Source of the DNA: Pseudomonadota bacterium
Lineage (GTDB): Bacteria > Pseudomonadota > Alphaproteobacteria > Micropepsales > Micropepsaceae
Direction: 5' to 3'
Length of the DNA stretch: 42,256 nucleotides
Assembly (NCBI GenBank): GCA_029778105.1
Contig: JAKOQZ010000003.1
Location: 1-42,256 of the forward strand
Below are positions 1 to 9,293 of the stretch, piece after piece (the first letter of the stretch is position 1; each line of letters begins with the position of its first letter). The translations under genes and the position numbers were made by a program. The notes under the pieces are model-generated. The model saw only the letters and a program-made list of their open reading frames with translations. It did not search any database and was not told the origin of the DNA.

Positions 1-1
1 G

Positions 2-1204
2 ATCGGCGTGCTGGCCGCGATGGAGCGCGACGGCATTCTGGTGGACCGCGAGACGCTGTCGCGCCTGTCGGGGCGGTTCGCGCAGAAGATGGGCGCGCTG
101 GAAGCCGAGATCCACGAGCTGGCCGGCGAGAAGTTCAATGTCGGCAGCCCCAAGCAGCTGGGCGACATCCTGTTCGGACGTATGGGTCTGCCGGGCGGCA
201 AGAAGACGGCGTCGGGCGCCTGGTCGACGGATTCATCCGCGCTGGAGGAGCTCGCGGCGCAGGGCCACGCGCTGCCCAAGGTGCTGATGGAGTGGCGGCA
301 GCTGTCCAAGTTGCGCGGCACCTATACCGACGCCCTGCCCGGCTATATCAACCCGCACACCGGGCGCGTGCACACCAGCTTCTCGATGGCCGCGACCTCG
401 ACCGGGCGGCTGTCGTCGAGCGAGCCGAATCTTCAGAACATCCCCATCCGCACCGAAGAAGGCCGCTCGATCCGCACCGCCTTCATCGCCGCGCCGGGGC
501 ATGTGCTGCTGAGCGCCGACTACAGCCAGATCGAGCTGCGTCTGCTGGCGCATGTGGCCGACATTCCGGCGCTGAAGAAGGCGTTCCGCGAAGGCCAGGA
601 CATCCATGCGATGACCGCATCGGAAATGTTCGGCGTGCCCATCGAAGGCATGCCGAGCGAAACGCGGCGGCGCGCCAAGGCGATCAATTTCGGCATCATC
701 TATGGCATTTCGGCCTTTGGCCTGGCCAATCAGCTGGGCATCGAGCGGGGCGAGGCGGACGCCTATATCAAGACCTATTTCGAGCGCTTCCCCGGCATCC
801 GCGGCTATATGGACGCGACCAAAAAGCAGGCGCGCGAGGCCGGCTATGTGGAGACGATCTTCGGACGGCGGCTTTACTTCCCCGAGATGAAGACCGCCGG
901 CCCGGCGCATCGCGCGTTCATGGAGCGTGCGGCGATCAACGCGCCGCTGCAGGGCGCGGCGGCGGACATCATCCGCCGGGCGATGATCCGCATTCCCGGC
1001 GCGCTGGAGAAAGCCGGGCTGAAGGCGCGGATGCTGCTGCAGGTGCATGACGAACTGGTGTTCGAAGTGCCCGAGCGGGAGGCGAAAGCGACGGCGGCGC
1101 TGGTGAAAGACGTGATGGAGAAGGCGCCGCTGCCGGCGGGCGCGATGTCGATCCCGCTGACGGTGGAAGCGAAAGCCGGCAAGAACTGGGACGAGGCGCA
1201 CTGA
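2..1204 (+). CDS. polA: DNA polymerase I, C-terminal polymerase part (5' end cut by window)
   Basis: This is the 3' end of the gene for family A DNA polymerase I, which fills gaps and replaces RNA primers during replication and excision repair. The open frame runs off the left edge, so the listed GTG at position 8 is not a true start. About 400 residues are present, covering the palm, fingers and thumb of the polymerase domain. Motif A is DYSQIELR with the first catalytic Asp. Motif B on the O-helix is RRAKAINFGIIYG, and motif C is QVHDELVFEV with the second catalytic Asp. The 5' nuclease and 3'-5' exonuclease domains would lie outside the window. The gene ends in TGA three bases before the stop codon of the convergent FAD dehydrogenase. 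No terminator fits in that gap. Confidence 0.97.
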   Translation: MGVLAAMERDGILVDRETLSRLSGRFAQKMGALEAEIHELAGEKFNVGSPKQLGDILFGRMGLPGGKKTASGAWSTDSSALEELAAQGHALPKVLMEWRQLSKLRGTYTDALPGYINPHTGRVHTSFSMAATSTGRLSSSEPNLQNIPIRTEEGRSIRTAFIAAPGHVLLSADYSQIELRLLAHVADIPALKKAFREGQDIHAMTASEMFGVPIEGMPSETRRRAKAINFGIIYGISAFGLANQLGIERGEADAYIKTYFERFPGIRGYMDATKKQAREAGYVETIFGRRLYFPEMKTAGPAHRAFMERAAINAPLQGAAADIIRRAMIRIPGALEKAGLKARMLLQVHDELVFEVPEREAKATAALVKDVMEKAPLPAGAMSIPLTVEAKAGKNWDEAH

Positions 1205-1207
1205 GCC

Positions 1208-2620
1208 CTAAAGGACTTTGCCCGGGTTCATGATGCCGTGTGGATCGAGCATCGCCTTCACCTGGCGCATCAGGCCGAGTTCCACGGCGGATTTGACGGA
1301 GGGCAGCATCGCGCGCTTGTCGATGCCGATGCCGTGCTCCGCCGAGATGGAGCCGCCGAATTTGGCGACGAGCGCGAAGACGGCGGCGTTGAGATCGGCG
1401 CGGCGGGCGAGGAAGGCGGCGGTATCCGCGCCCTCGCCCTGCGAAATGTTGAAGTGGAGGTTGCCGTCGCCGAGATGACCGAAAGGACACGGGCGGCAGC
1501 CGGGGACGATGCGGGCGACTTCCTGCAGGGCGGCGTCGAGGAAATCCGGCACCGATGCGACAGGGACGGCGATGTCGTGCTTGATGGAGCCGCCGGCGAT
1601 CTTCTGCGCCTCTGACATCGCCTCGCGCAGATGCCAGAAAGCGGCCGCCTGCGCGCTGGAAGCGGCGAGCGCGGCGTCGGTGAATTCGCCGCTCTCCAGT
1701 ATCGCGGCGAGAGCGTGTTCGACGGCGGCGGCGAAGCCGGGCGAGCTCTGCGTGGAGATCTCTGCGAGCACATACCACGGCGAAGGCTGCGACAGCGGAT
1801 CGCGGGCCTGAGGCGTGGCGGCGAGAACGAGATCGAGCCCGAAACGGGGCATAAGTTCGAACGTCGTGACGGTGCCCGGCGCCAGCGCGCGCAGTTTTGA
1901 CAGCGCGGCGAGCGCGCCGCGGGCGCTGGGCGTCGCGGCGAAGATGGTGGCTTTCGCGACGGGCCTTGGGAAGAGCTTGAGGCTGGCGGCGGTGATGAGG
2001 CCGAGCGTGCCTTCCGCTCCGATGAAGAGGTTCTTCAGATCGTAGCCGGTGTTGTCTTTGCGCAGGGTGCGAAGGCCGTTCCAGATTTCGCCATTGGAGA
2101 GGACGATCTCGAGGCCGAGGGCGAGATCACGTGCGTTGCCATAGGCGAGGACGGCGGTGCCGCCCGCGTTGGTGGACAAATTGCCGCCGATGGTGGCGCT
2201 GCCTTCCGCCGCGAGGGAGAGCGGGAAGAGAAGGCCGGCGTCATCCGCAGCGTCCTGAACGGCCTTCAGCGTAACGCCGGCTTCCGCGGTGAGGGTTTGG
2301 CCGGCGGGATCGACGGCGCGGATCCTGTTGAGGCGGGTGAGCGAGACGACGATCTGGTCGCCGCTGTCATCGGGAATCTGGCCGCCGACGAGGCCGGTAT
2401 TGCCGCCCTGGGGCACGAGGGCGGTGCGCGTCTCAGCGGCGAGGCGGACGATGGCGGCGACCGCTTCAGTGGTGCCGGGGCGCAGCACGAGGGCGGCCTT
2501 GCCCGTCCAGCGATCACGCCATTCGGTGAGATAGGCCGCCTGATCGGCAGGTGCGCTCAGGGCCTGGCCCGGCGGGACCAGCGCGGCGAAGCGGGCGATG
2601 AGGTCAGGCGTGAGGCTCAT
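1208..2620 (-). CDS. FAD-linked oxidase, D-2-hydroxyglutarate/D-lactate dehydrogenase-like
   Basis: The product is a 470-residue flavoprotein of the GlcD/D2HGDH family, which oxidises D-2-hydroxyacids to 2-oxoacids and passes electrons to a quinone or an electron-transfer protein. The N-terminal FAD-binding domain has the glycine-rich PQGGNTGLVGGQ loop, followed by GNLSTNAGGT and RKDNTGYDLKNL. The C-terminal FAD oxidase domain carries the metal and substrate motifs GHLGDGNLHFN and EHGIGIDKR. The length fits the family. The ATG start is supported by an AAGG Shine-Dalgarno six bases upstream. Sequence alone does not separate D-2-hydroxyglutarate from D-lactate or glycolate as the substrate. The gene is monocistronic and convergent with polA, and its upstream DNA is unusually AT-rich for this window. 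Confidence 0.9.
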   Translation of the reverse strand: MSLTPDLIARFAALVPPGQALSAPADQAAYLTEWRDRWTGKAALVLRPGTTEAVAAIVRLAAETRTALVPQGGNTGLVGGQIPDDSGDQIVVSLTRLNRIRAVDPAGQTLTAEAGVTLKAVQDAADDAGLLFPLSLAAEGSATIGGNLSTNAGGTAVLAYGNARDLALGLEIVLSNGEIWNGLRTLRKDNTGYDLKNLFIGAEGTLGLITAASLKLFPRPVAKATIFAATPSARGALAALSKLRALAPGTVTTFELMPRFGLDLVLAATPQARDPLSQPSPWYVLAEISTQSSPGFAAAVEHALAAILESGEFTDAALAASSAQAAAFWHLREAMSEAQKIAGGSIKHDIAVPVASVPDFLDAALQEVARIVPGCRPCPFGHLGDGNLHFNISQGEGADTAAFLARRADLNAAVFALVAKFGGSISAEHGIGIDKRAMLPSVKSAVELGLMRQVKAMLDPHGIMNPGKVL

Positions 2621-2684
2621 TCATTACCTTGGGGCACATTCGTTCCCCAAAAAAAATGGGACCCCTTTTGTCAGGGCGACACGA

Positions 2685-2704
2685 TGTTTCGCAAAGGCGA
2701 AACA
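2685..2704. promoter_or_regulatory. 8-bp inverted repeat upstream of the FAD dehydrogenase
   Basis: TGTTTCGC-AAAG-GCGAAACA is a perfect 8-bp inverted repeat about 65 bp upstream of the FAD dehydrogenase start. It lies in a locally AT-rich stretch that also contains an A8 tract. The placement suits a dimeric repressor operator such as a GntR-type site. It could equally form an RNA hairpin, and no regulator gene lies next to it. Confidence 0.35.
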
Positions 2705-2784
2705 AAGCATCTTTAGTTTCGCCGATCGATTCACGCCGCCACCGCCCTTCCTGTACAGCGATATGGCATGTTATAGGATTATTT

Positions 2785-3035
2785 TCAAGACCTCTCGCCC
2801 GCGATGAGATGCACGAACGCCGCGTGGCGCTCGGTGAGCGCGCATTGGGCAGCGGAGATGCGTTCGGCGTATTCTAGGCGCCACGCCTCTTCCAGCCGGA
2901 GGCCCGGATCGGCGAGCATCTGGGCATAGCCGCCGATGACATTGGCGTATTCGCGCACGTGCAGTCCCAGTTATGGGCGAGGAAGACGAGGTGACGATCG
3001 CGCACCGCAATGCCCTTGCTGTTTCTGACGCGCAT
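2785..3035 (-). pseudogene. Frameshifted small gene remnant, unknown family
   Basis: Two coding-looking pieces lie in adjacent minus-strand frames. The first begins at ATG 3035 (MRVRNSKGIAVRDRHLVFL) and reads to AHNWD. The second continues with LHVREYANVIGGYAQML and runs about 60 residues, through LEEAWRLEYAERI, to TGA at 2785. Restoring one base near position 2965 would join them into a single protein of about 84 residues. In its own frame the second piece follows directly after a TAA, so it lacks a good start, although a GTG is available. I do not recognise the family. It could be a pseudogene, a sequencing error or a small intact ORF starting at the GTG. The rest of 2621–3141 holds only the inverted repeat and no other convincing gene. 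Confidence 0.4.
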
Positions 3036-3141
3036 GATGACACGACAGTCAGGTGCGAGCGCAATGGCGAAGCGGCATGTTGCCCGATGCGGCGCTGTTG
3101 CTATTGAATGGGCGTTCGGAGCAATCGATACGATGGGGCGC

Positions 3142-3819
3142 ATGACGGATAAGATTTTGCGGGTCGAGGACCTGCGCACTGAGACGCTGACCGGGACGGT
3201 GGTCGGCTGTCAGACCTGGTCTGAAACGAGGATACATGGCGGCGCAGCCTCGCAGAGCAGCTATGTCGGACCGCAAGGCGGCCACGTTTCGACGCCCGCC
3301 ATCACGGTGTCGTCCACGACCACGGAGGAGCTGCAGTTGTTCATCCGCCGCGACGACGGTCGCGAGTTCGAGCTGCGTTTCGTTGACGCCGGCGTCGGCT
3401 TTCGCGAGGGCAATCGCATCTCGATCGTTTATGTGCCCGAAATCGGCGGCGAGGCGATGGCGCTGGTCAATCACGACACCGGGAAATCGCGGATTTACGA
3501 GAACCGTCTCAGCCCCTTTCTGGGCACCGAAACTCTATTTCCGACGATAGCCCGAATTCTGGGCAGCGTTACTTTCGTGTATATGCTCACCCTCCTCCCG
3601 CTGCTGGTCTACGTGATCTATCTCGGCCTCTCCGAAGAAATCGACGGAAGCAGCTTCTGGACTTACCTGGGGCTGTTGCTGGGCGTGATGCCCACGCTTG
3701 TTATCCTGGGCGCCATATTCGGGGGGAAGGTTCCAAACGGATTGAGGGAGGGCGTGATCGAGACGCTCGAGCGGCGTGTGAATGAAGCGCTGAACGCCGA
3801 CAAGATGAGAGCGTCCTAA
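3142..3819 (+). CDS. Putative membrane protein with two transmembrane helices
   Basis: This 225-residue protein is not assigned to a family I can name. The N-terminal 130 or so residues look beta-rich and soluble, with several Ser/Thr/Gly-rich turns such as SSYVGPQGGHVSTPAI. Two hydrophobic helices follow, around residues 140–165 (VYMLTLLPLLVYVIYLGL) and 175–200 (YLGLLLGVMPTLVILGAIFGG), and then a charged C-terminal tail. The ORF track extends the frame back to 3010, but the extension is low in coding character and overlaps the gene remnant. I prefer the ATG at 3142. An in-frame ATG at 3133 is also possible, and neither has a strong ribosome site. The stop codon overlaps the stop of the convergent acetyltransferase by 4 bp. 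Confidence 0.65.
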   Translation: MTDKILRVEDLRTETLTGTVVGCQTWSETRIHGGAASQSSYVGPQGGHVSTPAITVSSTTTEELQLFIRRDDGREFELRFVDAGVGFREGNRISIVYVPEIGGEAMALVNHDTGKSRIYENRLSPFLGTETLFPTIARILGSVTFVYMLTLLPLLVYVIYLGLSEEIDGSSFWTYLGLLLGVMPTLVILGAIFGGKVPNGLREGVIETLERRVNEALNADKMRAS

Positions 3820-4322
3820 TCGATCTCGCGCGTCATGTAGCGGGCGTCGCCGTCATAGGTGGTGAGCTTTTCGGCGAGGGCCGGGGTGGTGGCGTCGGTG
3901 AAGCCGTGGCGTTGCCAGAACGGGACGGAATTATTCACCGCAACGAGGGCGAGGCGGTGGAGGCCGTGGCTGCGGGCGAGCGCATCAAGCGCGGCGACGA
4001 TGGCGCGGGCGGCGCCCAGCCCCCGCGTTTCGGGCATCAGCGCGATGTCGTGGATGTACCAGATATTGGGATGGGCGGGGAGCGCGTGAAGATGCGTGTC
4101 GAGCGCGGGCGGCGCGCCGTCGACCCAGCGGTGGCTGAGGAGATAGGCGGACGGCCCATCCGCGCCGTCGAATACGAAACAGCCCGCAGGATCGAGCGCG
4201 AGACGTTCGGCAGCGACGGCGGGATCTTCCGGGTAGGCGGGATGGACGATGGCGGCGATGCGCGCGACGGCGGAAAGATCGGCGCGCGTCATGGCGCGCC
4301 AGGCGGGGACGTGAGACGTCAC
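3816..4322 (-). CDS. GNAT-family N-acetyltransferase
   Basis: This 168-residue protein has the GNAT fold, which transfers an acetyl group from acetyl-CoA to an amine on a small molecule or protein. The acetyl-CoA pyrophosphate-binding motif A is visible as IALMPETRGLGAARAIV. Motif B follows as LVAVNNSVPFWQRHGF, whose NxxxxxFWxxxGF pattern is typical. The substrate is unknown. The listed start is a GTG without a clear Shine-Dalgarno sequence, and an ATG ten codons downstream is an alternative that would not remove any conserved motif. The gene lies downstream of pckA on the same strand, but a terminator between them argues for separate transcription. Confidence 0.82.
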   Translation of the reverse strand: MTSHVPAWRAMTRADLSAVARIAAIVHPAYPEDPAVAAERLALDPAGCFVFDGADGPSAYLLSHRWVDGAPPALDTHLHALPAHPNIWYIHDIALMPETRGLGAARAIVAALDALARSHGLHRLALVAVNNSVPFWQRHGFTDATTPALAEKLTTYDGDARYMTREID

Positions 4323-4336
4323 AGGGGGCTCATGTG

Positions 4337-4360
4337 AAAACGGGACGCTTCTGCGTCCCG
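4337..4360 (-). terminator. Rho-independent terminator of pckA
   Basis: The minus strand reads CGGGACGC-AGAA-GCGTCCCG followed by TTTTC. This is a perfect 8-bp stem with a 4-base loop and a short T run, starting about 30 bp after the pckA stop codon. The T run is on the correct side for pckA transcription. Confidence 0.8.
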
Positions 4361-4392
4361 CTTTCTAGTCGTTCAGCGTGACGCGGGTTTGA

Positions 4393-6009
4393 CTATTCCG
4401 CCGCGAGTTTGAGGCCCGGAGCGGCGGCGCGGACCTGTTCGGTGACGTGGGCTTCGAACTTGGCGAAGTTCTTGATGAACATGTCGACCAGCTTGGCGGC
4501 CTGCGCGTCATAAGCGGCCTTGTCGGCCCAGGTGTCGCGCGGGTTCAGGATCTTGGTGTCGACGCCGGGGACTTCGACCGGGACCTGGAAGCCGAAATTC
4601 GGATCGGTGCGGAATTCGACCTTGGCGAGCGAACCGTCGAGCGCGGCGTTGAGCAGCGCGCGGGTCGCCTTGATCGGCATGCGGCTGCCGGTGCCGAAGG
4701 CGCCGCCGGTCCAGCCGGTGTTGACCAGCCAGCAATCGACCTTGTGTTCGGCGATCAGGTCTTTCAGCAGATTGCCGTATTCAGACGGGTGGCGCGGCAT
4801 GAAGGGCGCGCCAAAGCAGGTGGAGAAGGTCGGCTGGGGCTCTTTCCCCAGGCCCTTTTCGGTGCCGGCGACCTTGGCCGTGAAGCCGGAGAGGAAGTGA
4901 TACATCGCCTGATCGGGCGTCAGCTTGGCGATCGGGGGCAGCACGCCGAACGCATCCGCCGTGAGCATGATGACGTTCTTGGGGTGGCCGGCGCGGCCGG
5001 TGTCGGACGCGTTCGGAATGAAGTGGATGGGATAGGCGCCGCGCGAATTTTCCGCGAGCGTCGCGTCATCCAGATCGAGCTCGCGCGTCAGCTCGTCCAT
5101 CACCACGTTCTCCAGCACGGTGCCGAAGCGCTTGGTGGTCGCGTAGATTTCCGGCTCGGCCTCGGGCGAGAGACGGATCATCTTGGCGTAGCAGCCGCCT
5201 TCGAAATTGAAGACGCCCGACTCCGACCAGCCGTGTTCGTCGTCGCCGATCAGCGTGCGCGAGGCGTCGGCCGAGAGCGTGGTTTTGCCTGTGCCGGAAA
5301 GGCCGAAGAAGATGGCCGAAGCGCCGTCGGCGCCGACATTGGCCGAGCAGTGCATCGGCATGACGCGCTTGGCCGGCAGCAGGAAGTTGAGGATTGTGAA
5401 GACCGACTTCTTCATCTCGCCGGCATAGGAGGTGCCGCCGATGAGGATGAGCTTTTTGGTGAAGTTCACGCCGATGACGGTGCCGCCCACGGTGCCGTGG
5501 CGCGCCGGATCGGCGCGGAAGCCCGGGAAGTCGACGATGGTGAACTCGGGCAGGAAATCCTCAAGCTCGGACATCTCGGGGCGCAGCAGCAGGTGGCGCA
5601 CGAAGAGCGAGTGCCAAGCGAGCTCGGTGACGATGCGGACCTTGACCCGGTGGCGCAGATCGGCGCCGCCGTGGAGATCCTGCACGAACAGCTCCTTGCC
5701 CTGCGCATAGGCGAGGAAGGCCTCTTCCAGCGCGTCGAAATGAGCCGGGCTCATCGCCTTGTTGTTGTCCCACCAGATGGTGTTTTCGGTGGTGGCGTCA
5801 CGCACGGTGAACTTGTCGCCGGCGGAACGGCCGGTGTGCTCGCCCGTCTGGACGACCAGCGCGCCATCCTTGGACAGATCGCCCTCGCCCGCCGCGACGG
5901 CGGTTTCGACCAGCGCCGCAGTGCCATAGTTCCAGTGCGCAGCGGCGAGATTGCGGAAGCCCTGGGCCTCCAGGCCATGACGCGAAATCTTCGGGCCGGT
6001 CTGTTCCAC
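4393..6009 (-). CDS. pckA: Phosphoenolpyruvate carboxykinase (ATP)
   Basis: PckA decarboxylates and phosphorylates oxaloacetate to phosphoenolpyruvate with ATP, the entry step of gluconeogenesis in the cytosol. The protein shows the substrate-binding TGRSAGDKF motif near residue 60. The ATP-grasping P-loop [11 protein letters not shown] and the kinase-2 motif LIGDDEHGW lie near residues 235–260. I start it at a GTG at 6009, giving 538 residues, the usual family size. GAGGAG lies 8 bases upstream of that codon. The ORF-track ATG at 6090 adds 27 unconserved residues. In rhizobia pckA lies beside chvI/chvG; here an exporter block of about 6 kb separates them. Transcription ends at the hairpin just downstream. 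Confidence 0.96.
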   Translation of the reverse strand: MEQTGPKISRHGLEAQGFRNLAAAHWNYGTAALVETAVAAGEGDLSKDGALVVQTGEHTGRSAGDKFTVRDATTENTIWWDNNKAMSPAHFDALEEAFLAYAQGKELFVQDLHGGADLRHRVKVRIVTELAWHSLFVRHLLLRPEMSELEDFLPEFTIVDFPGFRADPARHGTVGGTVIGVNFTKKLILIGGTSYAGEMKKSVFTILNFLLPAKRVMPMHCSANVGADGASAIFFGLSGTGKTTLSADASRTLIGDDEHGWSESGVFNFEGGCYAKMIRLSPEAEPEIYATTKRFGTVLENVVMDELTRELDLDDATLAENSRGAYPIHFIPNASDTGRAGHPKNVIMLTADAFGVLPPIAKLTPDQAMYHFLSGFTAKVAGTEKGLGKEPQPTFSTCFGAPFMPRHPSEYGNLLKDLIAEHKVDCWLVNTGWTGGAFGTGSRMPIKATRALLNAALDGSLAKVEFRTDPNFGFQVPVEVPGVDTKILNPRDTWADKAAYDAQAAKLVDMFIKNFAKFEAHVTEQVRAAAPGLKLAAE

Positions 6010-6411
6010 GGAAAACGCTCCTCGCACAAAGCCGCGCGCCAACCATGCGCGCCGGGCTGATGTCTCTGACTGGGCGGCCGGAGCCGCCACCGCTTTTTAA
6101 GGAAAGGGCAAGGTTCTGATACACGGCGCGGGGGAGACCTGCAATTGCCGCACGCGGCAGAATTGTCGTTATGGATGAACGACTTAGTGCGCCGCGCCCG
6201 GGCGCGAGCCCGGCCGGAAGAGCCTAACACTTTGATCGGCAAGGCGATTTCGGCATCGCGCCGGGCCGCGACCCGTGGCGATTTACCGTCTTGAAGCCCC
6301 GGCGCCGGGTGGCGCGAAAATCGCTGGCGGCGTCCCCTGGGGCCGGGTGACTTTTGTCCATTGCCCGCGGGGCGGCTGCGGCGCGATCAAGACCATGTAG
6401 CCGGGGATGTC
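6010..6411. other. Divergent intergenic region between pckA and the exporter adaptor gene
   Basis: These 400 bp separate two divergent genes and must hold both promoters. No ORF here looks real. The notable element is an interrupted palindrome at 6142–6165. I could not pick out a convincing -35/-10 pair for either direction. The part nearest the adaptor gene is very GC-rich, with several short self-complementary runs. Confidence 0.5.
6142..6165. promoter_or_regulatory. Interrupted palindrome upstream of pckA
   Basis: The arms are CAATT-GCCGC and GCGGC-AG-AATTG around a central AC, so both the outer and inner 5-mers are inverted. It lies 133–156 bp upstream of the pckA GTG, a plausible operator position. 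A LacI-type repressor is known to control pckA in some rhizobia, but this sequence has not been matched to that site. Confidence 0.3.
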
Positions 6412-7410
6412 ATGGACGATAAATCAGCCAATCGACGCGAGCTGCTGGACAGGCTGAAGCTGGACCGCAGCCAGCCCGAGCCGGAAGGCCAGGGCGGCGC
6501 CGTGCTGGGCGGGGCGATCGGGCTGGTGCTGGGGGCGGCGCTGGCCGGGAGCGCGGCCTTTTTCCTGTGGCCGGAGACGACGGCGGCCCCGGCGGCCACC
6601 GCAGCGGCGACACAATCCGGGGGCAGCGCGGCCCCCGCCCCGACCCCGGCCGCAGCGCCGCCGGAAAGCGGCGGCACGGTGCTCAGCGCATCCGGCTATG
6701 TGACGGCGCGGCGGGTGGCGACGGTGTCGGCCGAGATCGTCGGCAAGATGCAGGACATTCTGGTTGAGGAAGGATCGGTCGTCGAGGCCGGGCAGGTGCT
6801 GGCGCATCTCGATTCGACGCTGGCCGCGCTCGACCGCGACGTGGCGGCGTCGGACCGCGACGCTGCGCTGGCCGAAAAGCAGAACGCCGACAGCGCACTG
6901 AAGCGGCTGCTGGGCGTGACGCGCGGATCAGTGGTGTCGGAGGCCGATCTGACCAGCGCCCGCGCGGCGGCGGCTTCGGCGGATGCGCGCCTGGAGGCGG
7001 CGGCCTCGCGGCTGGCGCGGGCCGAGGCGCTGCTGGAGAAATACGAAATCAAGGCCCCCTTCGCGGGCGTCGTCACATCGAAGGATGCGCAGCCCGGCGA
7101 GATCGTCTCGCCGTCGGCGGCCGGCGGCGGATCGACCCGCACCGGCATCTGCACCATCGTCGACATGACCTCGCTGGAGATCGAGGTGGAGGTGTCGGAA
7201 AGCTTCATCAGCCGTGTGACGCCGGGCCAGAAGGTGACGGCGACGCTGGATGCCTATCCCGATCTGGAGATCCCGGCGCATGTCGCCGCGATCATTCCCA
7301 CCGCCAACCGCGACAAGGCGACCGTGAAGGTGCGGATCGCCATCGAGGCTCTCGACGCGAAGATCCTTCCCGAGATGGCGGCGAAGGTGAGCTTCAAGGA
7401 CAAGACCTGA
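6412..7410 (+). CDS. HlyD/MacA-like periplasmic adaptor subunit of an ABC exporter
   Basis: The product is a 332-residue membrane-fusion protein that would link an inner-membrane ABC exporter to an outer-membrane channel. A cytoplasmic N-terminus is followed by one transmembrane helix at about residues 28–50 (GAIGLVLGAALAGSAAFF) and a Pro/Ala-rich linker. The biotinyl-lipoyl-like segment VLSASGYVTARRVATV comes next. An Ala/Arg-rich alpha-hairpin and a second lipoyl half with APFAGVVTSKDAQPGEIVSP follow, then a beta-barrel. The start is the ATG at 6412, preceded by GGGGA; the upstream ORF extension is unconserved in character. A 33-bp gap separates it from the ATPase gene, which together with the two permeases makes a MacAB/DevBCA-like operon. 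The cargo is unknown. Confidence 0.87.
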   Translation: MDDKSANRRELLDRLKLDRSQPEPEGQGGAVLGGAIGLVLGAALAGSAAFFLWPETTAAPAATAAATQSGGSAAPAPTPAAAPPESGGTVLSASGYVTARRVATVSAEIVGKMQDILVEEGSVVEAGQVLAHLDSTLAALDRDVAASDRDAALAEKQNADSALKRLLGVTRGSVVSEADLTSARAAAASADARLEAAASRLARAEALLEKYEIKAPFAGVVTSKDAQPGEIVSPSAAGGGSTRTGICTIVDMTSLEIEVEVSESFISRVTPGQKVTATLDAYPDLEIPAHVAAIIPTANRDKATVKVRIAIEALDAKILPEMAAKVSFKDKT

Positions 7411-7443
7411 CGAGCCCGGGCTCGCCGAACAAGGACGGACACG

Positions 7444-8132
<689 letters not shown>

Positions 8133-8136
<4 letters not shown>

Positions 8137-9290
8137 CGAGCTGGGGCCTGATCGTCAAAAACCTGTTCCGCAGGAAGCTGCGGACGTTTCTGACCGTCTT
8201 CGCGATCTTCATCGCCTTTTTGATCTTTGGCGTCCTGTCGGCGTTCCAGAAAACGCTGACGGAGCCGCCGCAGGGGCCGTCGGCGACGCGGCTGGTCGTC
8301 ACCAACAAGGTGAACTTCACCCAGCCCCTGCCGATCTCCTATGTGGAGCGGGTGAAGGCGGTGAAGAACGCCGGGATCGTCAGCCATATGAGCTGGTTCG
8401 GCGGCTATTATCAGGAGCCGCGCAATTTCGTCGTCTCCTTCGGCGTCGATCCGGAAACCTATGTCGCGATCTACAGCGAGCTGGCGCTGAGCGACGCAGA
8501 GAAGCAGGCCTTCATCAAGGACCGCACCGGCATGCTGGTCGGCAAGAAGCTGGCCGACATGTATGGCTGGAAGGTCGGCGACACCGTGCCGCTGAAGTCC
8601 AGCATCTTCCGCCAGAAGGACGGCAGCGATGCCTGGGACTTCAAGGTCTCTGGCATTTTCACGAACACAGAGGAAGAGAACGGCGACCAGTATGTCGTCT
8701 TCCACTACGACTACTTCAACGAATCGCGCTCGTTCGGCAGGGACGCGATTGGGCAGATCGTGGTGCAGACGCGCGACCCGGCGCAGAACGACGCGACGGC
8801 GCGCGAGATCGACGAGATGTTCGTCAATTCCGGCGCCGAAACCGAAACGCGCACCGAGGCCGCCTTCGCCGCCAGCTTCGCCGCCCAGCTCGGCGATATC
8901 GGCTTCATCGTGACGGCGGTGGTGGGCGCGGCGTTCGTCACCATCCTGCTGATCGCCGGCAACACGATGATGCTGACTGTGCGCGAACGGACCGGGGAAA
9001 TCGCGGTGCTGAAGACCATCGGCTTCACCGCGCGGCGCATCTTCGCGATGATCCTGACCGAGAGCTTTATCCTGGCGCTGCTGGGCGGGCTTCTGGGCGT
9101 GGGTTTCGCCTATGTCGCGCTGGGACTGCTGGGCGGCATGGGCGGCGGGTTCCTGGGCGCGGTGAAGCTGACGCCCTCGATCCTGATCACCGCCTTTATC
9201 CTGATGGCGCTGCTCGGCTTTCTCACCGGCTTTCTGCCGGCCTGGCGCGCCATGCGCACCGACATCATCACCGCCTTCGCGAGGAAATAG
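8133..9290 (+). CDS. FtsX-like ABC transporter permease, first copy
   Basis: This 385-residue inner-membrane protein has the MacB/FtsX layout: one N-terminal transmembrane helix (FLTVFAIFIAFLIFGVL), a large periplasmic domain of roughly 230 residues, and three C-terminal helices. The segment between the second and third helices, MMLTVRERTGEIAVLKTIGF, is the typical cytoplasmic coupling region. The sequence ends with a cytoplasmic tail after PAWRAMRTDIITAF. The start overlaps the ATPase stop by 4 bp. The next gene encodes a second, divergent permease, so the transporter may be a heterodimer. Confidence 0.88.
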
Positions 9291-9293
9291 CCC

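Noticed and set aside
2598-2877. Small plus-strand ORFs (69 and 82 residues) upstream of the membrane protein
   Set aside because: They overlap the dehydrogenase promoter, lack ribosome sites and show no coding-like composition.
4447-6060. 537-residue plus-strand ORF opposite pckA
   Set aside because: It is antisense to a clear PEP carboxykinase, has shadow-like His/Arg/Gly-rich composition and shows no domain.
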